A stretch of DNA of 64,000 bases from JAJYSO01 sp964495935 (GTDB lineage Bacteria; Bacteroidota; Bacteroidia; Flavobacteriales; Flavobacteriaceae). Both the position numbers and the translations under genes were made by a program. Positions within the stretch are counted from its first letter, which is position 1. Each line of letters opens with the position of its first letter. The stretch lies in the NCBI GenBank assembly GCA_964495935.1, contig CAZBXQ010000010.1:3756-67755 (forward strand). Direction: 5' to 3'. This document shows positions 36,506 to 46,059 of this stretch, piece by piece. Below the pieces are notes generated by a model, which had not been told where the DNA came from, made no database searches, and saw only the letters and a list, made by a program, of their open reading frames with translations.

Positions 36506-36540
36506 AGCCCCGGATGCTTCGTCAGTCCGGGGTTCTTTAT
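36506..36540 (+). terminator. terminator of the pdh operon
   Basis: Stem CCCCGGA/TCCGGGG (36508-36514, 36526-36532), 11-base loop, followed by TTCTTTATTT. The T run is interrupted, so efficiency may be modest. Confidence 0.65.
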
Positions 36541-36553
36541 TTAAATCAAAAAG

Positions 36554-37522
36554 ATGAAAAACTTTTTATTTCTCACCGGTATCGTATTCTTTTTATTTTC
36601 TTGCGGGCCACAACGCAGCCAAACCCTTGAAAAATCGGAATACCAACCTCAAAAAAAGCAAATTGAAGCCACTATCCGCTACCTGTCATCCGATACTCTA
36701 AAAGGCCGCGATACCGGGTCGGAAGGTATTGAAAAAGCAGCGCAGTATATTGAATCCCAATTCCGTGACGCCGGCCTTCAACCTTATTTCAAGACCTATC
36801 GCGATAGTTTTGAATACAAGGGCCTTATCGGTTATAATATAGTGGCCTATAAAGAGGGCACTGACAAAACCCTGAAAAATGAGGTTATCATTCTTGGCGC
36901 ACATTACGATCACATTGGCATAATCCAACCTCAAAAAGGAGATTCCATTGCCAATGGAGCTAATGACGATGCCTCGGGAACGGCAGTTGTTCTTGAATTA
37001 GCTAAAACCCTGGCAACAAAAGACACAAAACGAAGCCTCCTGTTCGTCTTATTCTCGGCCGAAGAAAAGGGACTGATTGGATCCCGCCATCTCGCCAAAC
37101 GACTAAAAAAAGCACCCTTTTCGCCCGTGCTAATGCTGAATTTTGAAATGCTTGGTGTTCCTATGCAAACAACCGATTATGACGCTTATGTCACGGGTTA
37201 CAAAAAATCCAACCTGGCCTCCATTTTTAACAACTTTGCCGAAAGAAAGGTTTTAGGATACTGGAAAGACGAAGATCGATACCAGGTATTCAAACGCAGC
37301 GATAACTATGCTTTTTATACAGAATTGAAAATCCCAGCCCATACACTCTCTTCATTCAATTTTGTTAATTTTGATCAATATCATCAAGTGGGCGATGAAA
37401 TTCACCGCATTGATTTTGACTTTATGGAGCAATTCATTCGAGCTACGATTCCGGGAATTGAAGGACTGGCCAATGAAGGAGAACCAATTGTACAACTGAA
37501 CAAAAACTCCAATCCACACTAA
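36554..37522 (+). CDS. M28 family zinc peptidase, lipoprotein
   Basis: A 322-residue exported aminopeptidase-type enzyme. Signal MKNFLFLTGIVFFLFSC ends in a lipid-accepting cysteine. Zinc ligands are seen in order: GAHYDHIG (His), GANDDASGTA (Asp), FSAEEKG (catalytic Glu-Glu), NFEMLG (Glu where many members have Asp) and YHQVGDEIH (His). It probably degrades peptides in the periplasm or at the cell surface. It follows the pdh terminator and precedes an SDR gene by nine bases. Confidence 0.87.
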   Translation: MKNFLFLTGIVFFLFSCGPQRSQTLEKSEYQPQKKQIEATIRYLSSDTLKGRDTGSEGIEKAAQYIESQFRDAGLQPYFKTYRDSFEYKGLIGYNIVAYKEGTDKTLKNEVIILGAHYDHIGIIQPQKGDSIANGANDDASGTAVVLELAKTLATKDTKRSLLFVLFSAEEKGLIGSRHLAKRLKKAPFSPVLMLNFEMLGVPMQTTDYDAYVTGYKKSNLASIFNNFAERKVLGYWKDEDRYQVFKRSDNYAFYTELKIPAHTLSSFNFVNFDQYHQVGDEIHRIDFDFMEQFIRATIPGIEGLANEGEPIVQLNKNSNPH

Positions 37523-37531
37523 CCGCTTTTT

Positions 37532-38218
37532 ATGCTACAAAAAAATATTATTATTACCGGAACCAGTCGGGGAATCGGCTACGAATTGGTCAAACAATGC
37601 CAAGCTAAAGGGCATCGTGTTCTGGCTCTATCGCGAAATACAAGTCCCATTGACCATCTCCACCTTTCCAATACACAATCTCTCGAATTTGACATAACGC
37701 AAGGTAAGGATCTGCAAAAAGCAGTGAACTATATCCAGCAGCACTGGTCACAAGTCGATGTGGTAATTCATAATGCAGGGCAAATTATCCATAAGGATTT
37801 TACTACAATACACGTTTCGGAATTGAAAAAGGTATATGCAACAAATGTCTTTGGTGTTTTTACTTTCACGCAGGCCCTTCTCCCGTTTTTTCATGCCGAC
37901 AGCCATATTATAAGTATCAGCAGCATGGGAGGAATTCAAGGGAGTGTAAAATTTCCGGGGCTCACCGCCTACAGTTCCAGTAAAGCCGCCGTCATTAATC
38001 TCATGGAGGTATTGGCCGAAGAATACAAAGAAACCGGACCGATTTTCAATGCATTAGCCTTAGGAGCCGTTCAAACCGAAATGTTTGAAGAAGCCTTTCC
38101 GGGTACCAAAGCTGGTGTAAGTCCCCGGGAAATGGCGGCTTATATTATTCAGTTTGCACTAACGGGAAATCGCGTATATAACGGAAAAGTATTACAAGTC
38201 TCCAACTCTACTCCGTAA
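37532..38218 (+). CDS. short-chain dehydrogenase/reductase
   Basis: A 228-residue SDR. The NAD(P)-binding TGTSRGIGYELV, the NAG of VIHNAGQII and the catalytic pair in TAYSSSKAAV (Tyr-x3-Lys) with the preceding serine in ISISSMGG are complete. The active site is intact. The substrate cannot be inferred. It lies nine bases after the M28 peptidase gene, so the two may be co-transcribed. Confidence 0.87.
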   Translation: MLQKNIIITGTSRGIGYELVKQCQAKGHRVLALSRNTSPIDHLHLSNTQSLEFDITQGKDLQKAVNYIQQHWSQVDVVIHNAGQIIHKDFTTIHVSELKKVYATNVFGVFTFTQALLPFFHADSHIISISSMGGIQGSVKFPGLTAYSSSKAAVINLMEVLAEEYKETGPIFNALALGAVQTEMFEEAFPGTKAGVSPREMAAYIIQFALTGNRVYNGKVLQVSNSTP

Positions 38219-38497
38219 TGGAATGAGATGAGCGGCGAATATTTGTAAATAAGCAGGAGAATCGATTAACTTAAAAAGCCTTCGAACACCTATTTTTACT
38301 AATGGTCAATCAGATAAATTTTGAAATTTCTGTTATGCACCGAACACAGCAGAAAAGCAATCTCCGAAAAGCGGATAGTCGGAAAATCAATCCTAAACGC
38401 AAAAACGAAAGAGAGGTTATGGATAGAGCAAATAGGACTACTTCAATTACGGGGTAGTCATAAAGTCGGGAGATAATCGCCCCCTAATTCAAAAAAA

Positions 38498-39106
38498 ATG
38501 AAAGAAACATTGCGCCATTATGTCCCTGACCAAGCGGTTGATCGCGTTTTCGCATTGATAAAAAAAGAAGGTGTTCATCTCAAAATTGTCAAAGAACGAA
38601 AAACACGTCACGGCGATTATCGAAAACTGGCCGACGGCCAACATCAAATCACCATCAATGCCAATCTTAATCAATACCGCTTTCTGATTACCCTCGTCCA
38701 TGAATTGGCTCATCTTACGGCCTTCAAAAACTTTGGCAGGCATATTAAACCCCATGGACGAGAATGGAAATATACCTTTCAACACCTCATGCTTCCTTTT
38801 ATTACACCCGCTATTTTCCCCAAAGATATACTTCCTTTACTGGCTCGTCACTTTAAAAACCCAAAAGCAAGTAGTGATACGGATGCTCCGTTGGCCATGG
38901 CCTTAAAAAAGTTTGATGCCGGTCCTCAAAAAGATTTTCTTTTTGAACTAAAAAAAGGAAGTCTTTTTAAGACTCCGAACGGGAAAATCTTTAAAAAGGA
39001 CCGAAAAAGAGTCAAACGCTACGAATGTATTGAGCTATCAACAGGAAAAATTTATATATTCCAACCGCATGCTGAAGTAGAATTCCTTAAACATGTGCAA
39101 CACTAA
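38498..39106 (+). CDS. SprT-like zinc metalloprotein
   Basis: A 202-residue cytoplasmic protein with the SprT-like core: HELAHLTAFKNFGRHIKPHG contains HExxH and the later histidine. The C-terminal domain (KRVKRYECIELSTGKIYIF) corresponds to the zinc-ribbon part of SprT proteins but has a single cysteine. The family is related to the Spartan protease, yet bacterial members are uncharacterised. It overlaps the longest frame of the next gene, which is instead started at 39120. Confidence 0.8.
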   Translation: MKETLRHYVPDQAVDRVFALIKKEGVHLKIVKERKTRHGDYRKLADGQHQITINANLNQYRFLITLVHELAHLTAFKNFGRHIKPHGREWKYTFQHLMLPFITPAIFPKDILPLLARHFKNPKASSDTDAPLAMALKKFDAGPQKDFLFELKKGSLFKTPNGKIFKKDRKRVKRYECIELSTGKIYIFQPHAEVEFLKHVQH

Positions 39107-39119
39107 AGAAAACTTAACT

Positions 39120-40196
39120 ATGCAAGATTATTATGCCGTGATTATGGCCGGAGGAGTGGGTTCCCGTTTTTGGCCACTGAGTAAAGAAGTACTTCCTAAG
39201 CAGTTTCTCGACCTTTTGGGAACCGGGGAAACCTTACTTCAAAAAACGTATAATCGATTGCATAAACTCGTTCCCGAAAAGAATATTTTTATTCTTACAA
39301 ATGATCAATACGATAAACTGGTAAAAGAGGAATTACCACAAATCACAGATCGTCAACTCGTGCTGGAGCCTGAAATGCGAAATACAGCCCCTTGTATTTT
39401 ACTTTCAGCATTAAAAATTAAGAAAGAAAACCCCAATGCAACAATCATCATTGCGCCCAGCGATCACTGGATCGAGGAAGAGGAAAAGTTTGCCCGGGAT
39501 ATTCAGCAGGGATTTACGGCCTGTAGTCAAAAAAATCTTTTATTGACGCTTGGGATTCCTCCCACGCAGCCCCACACCGGTTATGGGTATATAAAATATA
39601 AACGAGATTCTACAACCCTCATTAAAGGGGTCAAACGATTTACAGAAAAACCGGATTATTACACGGCTCAATCTTTCTATGAATCGGGAGATTATTTATG
39701 GAATTCCGGAATGTTTATGGGCAAAGCACAGACCCTTATTGATACCTATACAACCTATCTTCCGGATATGGCGGCACTCTTCATAAAAGGCTGGGAAACA
39801 CTTAATACGGAAAACGAAAAAGATTTTCTTTTGGAGCATTATAAAGAGGCTGAAAATATTTCTATCGATTACGGCATCATGGAAAAAGCTGATAATGTTG
39901 CCGTTTTACCGGCTTCCTTTATATGGAACGATTTGGGCTCCTGGGGGTCGTTATATGACAAACTCCCCAAAGATCGCGATCACAACGTCATTGTCAACAC
40001 CGATACGTATGCGGAAGATTCAAAAGGGAATATTATACACACCCCCAAAGGACGGGTTGTGGTTATGAAAGATCTCAATGACTACATTGTCGTAGAGAAT
40101 GATGAGGTGCTATTAATTTACCCGAAAGACAAGGAACAAGGCATAAAAGAAATACGAAGAAAAGTTCAAATAAAATTTGGGAAGGAATTGGGGTAG
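39120..40196 (+). CDS. mannose-1-phosphate guanylyltransferase
   Basis: A 358-residue nucleotidyltransferase making GDP-mannose from GTP and mannose-1-phosphate. AVIMAGGVGSRFWPLSKEVLPKQ is the signature of the family; FTEKPD and WNSGMF(MG) motifs of ManC-type enzymes follow. It lacks the C-terminal isomerase domain of bifunctional ManC/AlgA. The ATG at 39120 (MQDYYAVIMAGG) is chosen over 39093, which would overlap the SprT-like gene. GDP-mannose would feed surface polysaccharide synthesis. Confidence 0.9.
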   Translation: MQDYYAVIMAGGVGSRFWPLSKEVLPKQFLDLLGTGETLLQKTYNRLHKLVPEKNIFILTNDQYDKLVKEELPQITDRQLVLEPEMRNTAPCILLSALKIKKENPNATIIIAPSDHWIEEEEKFARDIQQGFTACSQKNLLLTLGIPPTQPHTGYGYIKYKRDSTTLIKGVKRFTEKPDYYTAQSFYESGDYLWNSGMFMGKAQTLIDTYTTYLPDMAALFIKGWETLNTENEKDFLLEHYKEAENISIDYGIMEKADNVAVLPASFIWNDLGSWGSLYDKLPKDRDHNVIVNTDTYAEDSKGNIIHTPKGRVVVMKDLNDYIVVENDEVLLIYPKDKEQGIKEIRRKVQIKFGKELG

Positions 40197-40197
40197 C

Positions 40198-40968
40198 CTA
40201 CTCCGGGTTATTTTGCAGATGTGCTTTTCGAACCTGCTTAAAGAGGTTGGAAGAATACACAAAAGCCGAAATATCTTCATTATCGGTTCTAAATATTTCA
40301 CGATGTGTACCTCTCCATTTCAATTCTCCAAATTTGAGGAAGTTAATATTCTCTCCGATCTCCAATACAGAATTCATATCGTGGGTGTTGATGACCGTGG
40401 TAATATCGTACTCCTTGGTAATTTCCTGAATCAGATTATCAATAAGGATAGCTGTTTCGGGATCCAGTCCCGAATTCGGTTCATCACAAAACAAGTACTC
40501 CGGCTGATTTACGATGGCCCGGGCAATAGCCACTCGTTTCTGCATCCCTCCACTAAGTTCAGAGGCCTCCTTTTCTTCTACATTTTCAAGGCCCACCCGT
40601 TTTAATACCTCTATCATCCGGTCAAAGCGCTCACTTCTGGGCATATCGGTAAACATGCGCAGGGGAAACATCACGTTGTCACCCACATTCATCGTGTCAA
40701 ACAAAGCACTTCCCTGAAAAACCATCCCCACGCGTTTTCTAAATTCCTGCTGCTCTTCCTCCGTAAAATCAGCATAGACATCTTCACCGTATTGTATAGT
40801 TCCCGAATCGGGTCGAAAAAGCCCCAACAGACACTTTAAAAATACCGTCTTCCCGGAACCGGATTGCCCAATAATTAAATTCGTCTTTCCTTTATAAAAT
40901 TCGGCCGTTATCCCCTTTAGAACCTTATTATCACCAAAACTCTTATGTAGATCTGTAACTTTAATCAT
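40198..40968 (-). CDS. MlaF-type ABC transporter ATPase
   Basis: A 256-residue ATPase of the Mla lipid transport group. Walker A GQSGSGKT, Q-loop MVFQGSALFDTMNV, signature LSGGMQKR, Walker B YLFCDEPNSGLD and the histidine in INTHDMNSV are seen. The ATG at 40968 overlaps the TGA of the permease by one base (TGATG), so the start of the longer frame (41028) inside the permease is rejected. The pair moves phospholipids between membranes; the MCE-domain protein is not present here. Confidence 0.88.
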   Translation of the reverse strand: MIKVTDLHKSFGDNKVLKGITAEFYKGKTNLIIGQSGSGKTVFLKCLLGLFRPDSGTIQYGEDVYADFTEEEQQEFRKRVGMVFQGSALFDTMNVGDNVMFPLRMFTDMPRSERFDRMIEVLKRVGLENVEEKEASELSGGMQKRVAIARAIVNQPEYLFCDEPNSGLDPETAILIDNLIQEITKEYDITTVINTHDMNSVLEIGENINFLKFGELKWRGTHREIFRTDNEDISAFVYSSNLFKQVRKAHLQNNPE

Positions 40969-41705
40969 CAGGCTAATAATAATTGGGTCAATATATAATT
41001 GGTAACAATAAGGGCCACGCTGGTCCATATAAAAGCGGTCGTACTGGCTCTTCCCACTTCCAGAGATCCTCCTTTCAAATAATAGCCAAAATATGCCGGA
41101 ATCGTTGCCAAAAGAAAGGAAAAAAAGAAAGTTTTAATAAAGGCATAGGCCAACTGAAAAGGGATAAAATCTTCTCGTAGTCCCGCAATAAAAGCATCTG
41201 AAGGAGCATACCCCCCCCAAATCCCGGCTAAATAGGCTCCCAACAGCCCAATAAACATAGAAATGGCAATCACAAAAGGGAACAGCATCATGGCTACTAT
41301 TTTTGGAAAAACCAAATAATTCACCGAATTGATTCCCATCACTTCAAGTGCATCAATCTGTTCAGTGACCCGCATCGTGCCAATACTGGAAGTAATATAA
41401 GACCCTACCTTTCCGGCTATAATAATCGAGATCAACGTGGGCGCAAATTCCAGAATCACAATCTGCCGGGCCGCAAATCCAATCAAACTTTTGGGTAAAA
41501 AAGGGCTACTCAGATTCAACGACATCTGAATGGTTACCACACCCCCTATAAAAAAGGATAAAAAACTGACAATTCCCAAAGAATCAATAATCAAGTCATC
41601 GATTTCTTTCATAATCAAATCATAGAGAACTTTACGTTTTGTCATGGGGCCAAAGGCCTCACCGAGCATTATAAAGTATTGCCCTATGTTGTGCAGATAT
41701 TTCAT
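40968..41705 (-). CDS. MlaE-type ABC transporter permease
   Basis: A 245-residue permease with five to six helices and the MlaE hallmark block (SSIGTMRVTEQIDALEVMGI), followed by a second helix group ending in YILTQLLL. It is the membrane part of a lipid (phospholipid) ABC system coupled to MCE proteins. Its stop overlaps the ATPase start. Its expression must come from the region 41706-41921, in which no clear promoter was recognised. Confidence 0.88.
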   Translation of the reverse strand: MKYLHNIGQYFIMLGEAFGPMTKRKVLYDLIMKEIDDLIIDSLGIVSFLSFFIGGVVTIQMSLNLSSPFLPKSLIGFAARQIVILEFAPTLISIIIAGKVGSYITSSIGTMRVTEQIDALEVMGINSVNYLVFPKIVAMMLFPFVIAISMFIGLLGAYLAGIWGGYAPSDAFIAGLREDFIPFQLAYAFIKTFFFSFLLATIPAYFGYYLKGGSLEVGRASTTAFIWTSVALIVTNYILTQLLLA

Positions 41706-41921
41706 CCAATTTATTTTGAATACGCAAAAATACTAAAAATAAAGCGCAAAAAATGAATTTACAAACCTCAAAGACCATCCCATAATTCAATGGTATTTAT
41801 GGCTTATCAGTATTTATTTTGCCTCAACAATCGATAACAAACATGTTTTCCATCCCTTCATCACGGTACCAAGAAAATCAGCTGCTTAAGCTCAGTCACA
41901 TGATTCAGACCGATTCAATAA

Positions 41922-43355
41922 TTATTCTTTCAGCTGATCTAATACGTTAAAAATCTTAGGAAGCAGATTTCCCAGTCTTCCATTATAATTATTAATTATA
42001 AAAGAAAATGCCAAGGGTTCTCCCTGCACACTCTCCACATAACCACTAAATGCAGATACGCCCCGAATGGACCCGCTTTTCATTCGAATGCTATGAATCA
42101 CGGGAAGATTCTCATAAAATTCGAGATACCAATCCGCATTTCGAGCCATAACCAATACGTGAGCCAGTGCTTTTGTCGTTATTCTGTTCCCCGGTGAAAG
42201 CCCGCTCCCATCCATCAGATGTAAAGCTTCCTCGTCAATCCCTCGCTTCTTCCAAAAATCGATTAGGTTTTCTAATCCTCCTTCTGTTGTGGCGGGTGTA
42301 GTTCCGGATAAATCTATGGTTTTTAAAAAGTGTTCTCCGTATAAATTAATACTTTTCTTAAGAAACCAATGGGACAGTTTTGAAAACTCCGGTGATTCAT
42401 GAATGTGAAGGGTTTTCCCCTCTTGATATCGAAAAGAAACTCCTTTTTTCTGCAACCGTCGCATAGTCGTAGCCGGTTGCCGAACAAAAATTCCCTTTTG
42501 CGTCAATTCTTGTTCCAACTTTTGAGCCGCCATCAAAGCCGGATCAGGAATCGAGCCGGAGACTTTAAAATCGGGATGATGAGCCGGAGCTGTTCCCCGC
42601 ACATACGCGGTTTTACCAAAAGGAGCAAGGTAGATATAGACCTGATCCCCGCTGTTCTCCGTTTCTGTGGTTAATTCGTTAATAAATTGGAGTCCCTCCA
42701 CTTCGGGTTCCGTCTTAATAATATGTACGGGATCCCCTACTTTATTTCCCGGTTTCATCAACAGATCATATTGATTTTCATGCCAGGTCAATCCCGAGCT
42801 TCCGGCACCATAATAGTTACCGATGTCCTCCCACTGCCAGCCATCCGGTACGCCCTGAGAGTTAAAAATTCCGGCATCTCCAAGCACACAGCCGTGAATA
42901 TAGCGAATTCCGGCATTTTTTACAGCTTTAACCCAAGCATCAAGCACGACTCCCCGCTTTGTTTTCGCATACCGCCAACTTCCCAAGCTGGGATCCCCTC
43001 CCCCTTTTATAATAAGGTCACCGAAAAGCGTATCCTTACGAATTTCTCCGGTGTAGCGGAGTTCTGTTTTATAGCTGTAGTCCTTTCCCAACTTTGAATA
43101 CGCAGTGGCTGCCGTCAAGACCTTTAGAGTCGAAGCCGGTGCCAGCCCCAAATCTCCATTCAAGGCATAACGTTCCTCTCCCGTTTCGGCATTGACGACT
43201 GTAAGGGAAACAATGGCATGAGAGGTTTGAGAATCCTGTAAGAAATGATTCATGGCAATCTTCAAGCCATCGGGGGTAAAATTTTGTGCTACCCCAATTG
43301 CCATACAGCACATCCCTCCAAAAGTAATGAGTGCTTCTCGTATTTTGATTTTCAT
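41922..43355 (-). CDS. dacB: D-Ala-D-Ala carboxypeptidase/endopeptidase (PBP4 family)
   Basis: A 477-residue periplasmic penicillin-binding protein of the S13 family. The signal peptide ends in GVAQ. Catalytic motifs are in order: SxxK in APASTLKVLTA, SxN-equivalent in LMDGSGLSPGN and K-S/T-G in RMKSGSIRGVSAF. It trims peptidoglycan cross-links. Its promoter would lie in or beside the assembly gap at 43442-43541, so the upstream region cannot be assessed. Confidence 0.9.
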   Translation of the reverse strand: MKIKIREALITFGGMCCMAIGVAQNFTPDGLKIAMNHFLQDSQTSHAIVSLTVVNAETGEERYALNGDLGLAPASTLKVLTAATAYSKLGKDYSYKTELRYTGEIRKDTLFGDLIIKGGGDPSLGSWRYAKTKRGVVLDAWVKAVKNAGIRYIHGCVLGDAGIFNSQGVPDGWQWEDIGNYYGAGSSGLTWHENQYDLLMKPGNKVGDPVHIIKTEPEVEGLQFINELTTETENSGDQVYIYLAPFGKTAYVRGTAPAHHPDFKVSGSIPDPALMAAQKLEQELTQKGIFVRQPATTMRRLQKKGVSFRYQEGKTLHIHESPEFSKLSHWFLKKSINLYGEHFLKTIDLSGTTPATTEGGLENLIDFWKKRGIDEEALHLMDGSGLSPGNRITTKALAHVLVMARNADWYLEFYENLPVIHSIRMKSGSIRGVSAFSGYVESVQGEPLAFSFIINNYNGRLGNLLPKIFNVLDQLKE

Positions 43356-43386
43356 AGTTATTCAATACAATTTTACAATCCGGAAC

Positions 43387-43596
43387 TGTTATTTTGTGTT
43401 TGTATTCGATATTGCTTTCTGCCCCGTTTACTCCAGCAATANNNNNNNNNNNNNNNNNNNNNNNNNNNNNNNNNNNNNNNNNNNNNNNNNNNNNNNNNNN
43501 NNNNNNNNNNNNNNNNNNNNNNNNNNNNNNNNNNNNNNNNNTGTTATTTTGTGTTTGTATTCGATATTGCTTTCTGCCCCGTTTACTCCAGCAATA
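43387..43596. other. assembly gap (100 N) flanked by an identical 55-bp sequence
   Basis: N fills 43442-43541, exactly 100 bases. The 55 bases before it (43387-43441) are identical to the 55 bases after it (43542-43596). A fixed 100-N gap with a 55-base shared end suggests two contigs that overlap by one k-mer and were scaffolded without merging. The true spacing of dacB and lysA is unknown. Confidence 0.9.
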
Positions 43597-43654
43597 AATA
43601 GAACCATCCTTTAAAAAATTCTGTCTCCGATCCTTAAAATAGAATTTGGGAAAG

Positions 43655-44869
43655 CTAAAGTTCGATTTGATGGCGTAATAAATCTTCCCACGTCTCCCGT
43701 TTCCGAATCAAATGTGCCATCCCCCCCCGGATCAAAACTTCTGCCGGCCGAAAACGGCTGTTATAATTACTGCTCATCTGAAAAGCATAAGCACCCGCAT
43801 TGTGAAAACAAAGAATATCTCCTTCTCTTATGGTATTGATTTTCCGATTGGTGGCAAAGGTATCCGTTTCACAAATATACCCTACCACCGTATAAGGCTC
43901 CAGTTTTCCTTTGGGATTAGAAAGATTAGTTATATGATGATAAGCATCGTAAAACATCGGGCGAATAAGATGATTTAATCCCGTATTAACGCCAGCAAAG
44001 ACCTGTGTAGGCGAGGATTTAATCACATTGACCTCGGCCAGCAGAAAACCTGCTTCACTTACCAAAAACTTCCCGGGTTCCAGTATTAATTTCAATTCCC
44101 TTCCGTAATCGGCACAAAATTTTTTAAATAAAGTGGTTACCCGTGCTCCCAACTGTTCGACATCAGTTTCTTGACCTCCCGGTTTATAGGGTACTTTGAA
44201 TCCGCTTCCAAAATCGACATACTTCAAATCCGGAAAATGATGAGCTACTTCCAACAAAACGTGAGCAGAATCCAAAAAAGTATCAATATTCAGGATATCA
44301 CTTCCGGTATGCATGTGAACTCCTTCCACCGATAAATCCTCATTTTGTACAACTTCCAATACCGAGTCGAGCTGCTTTACATTAACACCAAACTTACTCT
44401 TGCTATGACCCGTTGAAATTTTCAGATTCCCACCTCCCATAATATTGGGATTAAACCGAATGCAAACGGGATATGTATTACCAAATTGCCGCCCAAACTT
44501 TTTTAAAATACTGAGACTGTCTAAGGTCACATGAGCACCATACCGAACAGCCTTTTCAATTTCCTCAATCGCAACTCCACTCGGCGTAAAATGGATTTTC
44601 GAAGCGTCAAACCCCGCTTTTAAACCGAGCTCTACCTCCTGTATAGAAACACAATCCAAACCGGAGCCCAGTTTCCGAAAATGCTTGAGAATATTAATAT
44701 TACTCAACGCCTTACAAGCGTAATTGAGCTCTACTTCAACACTTGAATAAGCTGCAGAGAGTCGTTGAAACTGCCGTGTCATTACGGCCTCCTCATAAAC
44801 AAAAAGAGGGAGTTCAAATTTTTCTTTTAAAACTTCCGCAGCGATACCTCCAATTTTATTTTCTTCCAT
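43655..44869 (-). CDS. lysA: diaminopimelate decarboxylase
   Basis: A 404-residue PLP enzyme of the alanine-racemase-fold group, removing the D-centre carboxyl of meso-diaminopimelate to give L-lysine. The PLP lysine is in YACKALSNINI; HTGSDI, the glycine loop GSGFKVPY and the second-subunit GYICETDTFA (cysteine of the CxxxD motif) are visible. It stands alone between the assembly gap and the divergent OsmC gene. Confidence 0.9.
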   Translation of the reverse strand: MEENKIGGIAAEVLKEKFELPLFVYEEAVMTRQFQRLSAAYSSVEVELNYACKALSNINILKHFRKLGSGLDCVSIQEVELGLKAGFDASKIHFTPSGVAIEEIEKAVRYGAHVTLDSLSILKKFGRQFGNTYPVCIRFNPNIMGGGNLKISTGHSKSKFGVNVKQLDSVLEVVQNEDLSVEGVHMHTGSDILNIDTFLDSAHVLLEVAHHFPDLKYVDFGSGFKVPYKPGGQETDVEQLGARVTTLFKKFCADYGRELKLILEPGKFLVSEAGFLLAEVNVIKSSPTQVFAGVNTGLNHLIRPMFYDAYHHITNLSNPKGKLEPYTVVGYICETDTFATNRKINTIREGDILCFHNAGAYAFQMSSNYNSRFRPAEVLIRGGMAHLIRKRETWEDLLRHQIEL

Positions 44870-45011
44870 TTTTGAAATGATTGGGGATTAAAAAAATCAA
44901 TCTGCAAAATAAGAATTTCTATTGCTACAGGAGATTTCCACACATAAAAAATTCATATTTTGGTTTATTATGATAAAGTTTATCTATTTTTAACTACTAA
45001 AATTAGTATAT

Positions 45012-45416
45012 ATGACCTCGACAGTGGAATACCTCGGAAAATTACGAACAAAAAATACGCACCTTCAAAGTGGAACTGTCTATATCACCGATGCCCCCAC
45101 CGATAACCATGGAAAAGGTGAGGCTTTTTCTCCTACTGATACAGTGGCTACGGCCGTGGGTAACTGTATTTTGACAACCCTCGGAATAAAGCTAAAATCG
45201 GAGGAAAAGTCGATTGTAGGGGCTACCGCCAAAATTACCAAGACCATGGCTGCTACTCCCCGACGAATTTCTCAAATTGATGTCCAACTGTACTTCCCAC
45301 AAAAATATGACGACAAAACAACAAAAGTCATTGAACGCACCGCACTGCACTGCCCGGTTAAAAACAGTCTGCATCCGGATATCAAATTAAACATGGAATT
45401 TTATTACGGGGGGTAA
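45012..45416 (+). CDS. OsmC family peroxiredoxin-like protein
   Basis: A 134-residue protein of the OsmC/Ohr fold. The two redox cysteines are in VGNCILTTLG and ALHCPVKNSLHP. Ohr enzymes reduce organic hydroperoxides using these cysteines. It is divergent from lysA, with no operon partner. The shorter C-terminus and missing arginine context mean OsmC-like rather than classical Ohr. Confidence 0.85.
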   Translation: MTSTVEYLGKLRTKNTHLQSGTVYITDAPTDNHGKGEAFSPTDTVATAVGNCILTTLGIKLKSEEKSIVGATAKITKTMAATPRRISQIDVQLYFPQKYDDKTTKVIERTALHCPVKNSLHPDIKLNMEFYYGG

Positions 45417-46059
45417 AAAATCCTGATAACTTGTCAAAAAATATTACCCAATTACAATTATAGTATTGTTAGGATTGGCAATACCTCAAGGATGTCCATC
45501 TCGAACGCAGTGAGAGATCTTAATCCATGAACAGGTAAAAGACTTCTCCTTCGTCGATGACATTCTTTAACAAACTTTGATGTTTCCTGTCATCCAGAGC
45601 GCAGCGAAGGATCTTTTTTTCTCTTCTGAAACTACAAATGTAAGATTCCTCACGGTGTGTCGGAATGCAGGATAACACCTTCCCAACCAATTAATCCGTT
45701 GGTGGTTGTTTAAACATTTAAATCTCTCTATGGACTTTATAAACTCTATATGTATAGGCTGAATACCGATTCTATAAATCCTTTGGAGTCCGCGAATAGA
45801 ATCGTGGGCAATTTTCTACATGCCGGAATTACACTAAGATTTATTTACAAGGAATCCTATCTCACGACACAGTATTGGTGCTTTTTAAGCTCCATCGAAT
45901 CCCGGTTAAAATCTACCGATTCCTCGCGAATTTCACAGATATACAGACCTGAGGTGCTTACCAAAAAGCTCGAGTACCCTTTAAGAACACAACAAATAAA
46001 TTATAGAATTGGGAAAGCCAAGTAAAATATCCAATGCAAAAATTCAGATATCCAAAATT
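45417..46059. other. gene-free interval with repeats
   Basis: These 643 bases hold the Bacteroidota-type repeat at 45491-45678. A 91-codon frame (45750-46025) has no recognisable family, no start signal and an unusual composition, and is not called. Nothing else was recognised. Confidence 0.5.
45491..45678. repeat. dispersed intergenic repeats with inverted ends
   Basis: Two adjacent degenerate units: TCTCGAACGCAGTGAGAGATCT near 45500 and TCATCCAGAGCGCAGCGAAGG at about 45590, with the matching inverted end GAGGAATCTTA (reverse of 45641-45651). The form GTCAT-CGAGCGCAGCGAGA-GATCT is a common class of imperfect inverted repeats in Bacteroidota intergenic DNA. Confidence 0.6.

Noticed and set aside
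38219..38497. Intergenic stretch between the SDR and SprT-like genes
   Set aside because: Read on both strands; no open frame, hairpin or repeat convincing enough to report.
43245..43614. Frames running through the N gap
   Set aside because: They exist only because N was translated as X; the flanking 55-bp copies are an assembly feature.
45491..45678. Possible CRISPR array because of two similar units
   Set aside because: Only two degenerate units with inverted ends, unequal spacing and no cas genes; the pattern is that of dispersed intergenic repeats.
45702..45728. GGTGGTTGTTTAAACATTTAAAT, resembling an end of the 160-bp element
   Set aside because: Similarity is limited to the GTTTAAAC core and neighbouring T/A bases; no second end or 3-bp duplication is visible.
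45750..46025. 91-codon plus-strand frame in the gap after osmC
   Set aside because: No recognisable domain, no promoter or ribosome signal, located beside degenerate repeats; more likely chance.
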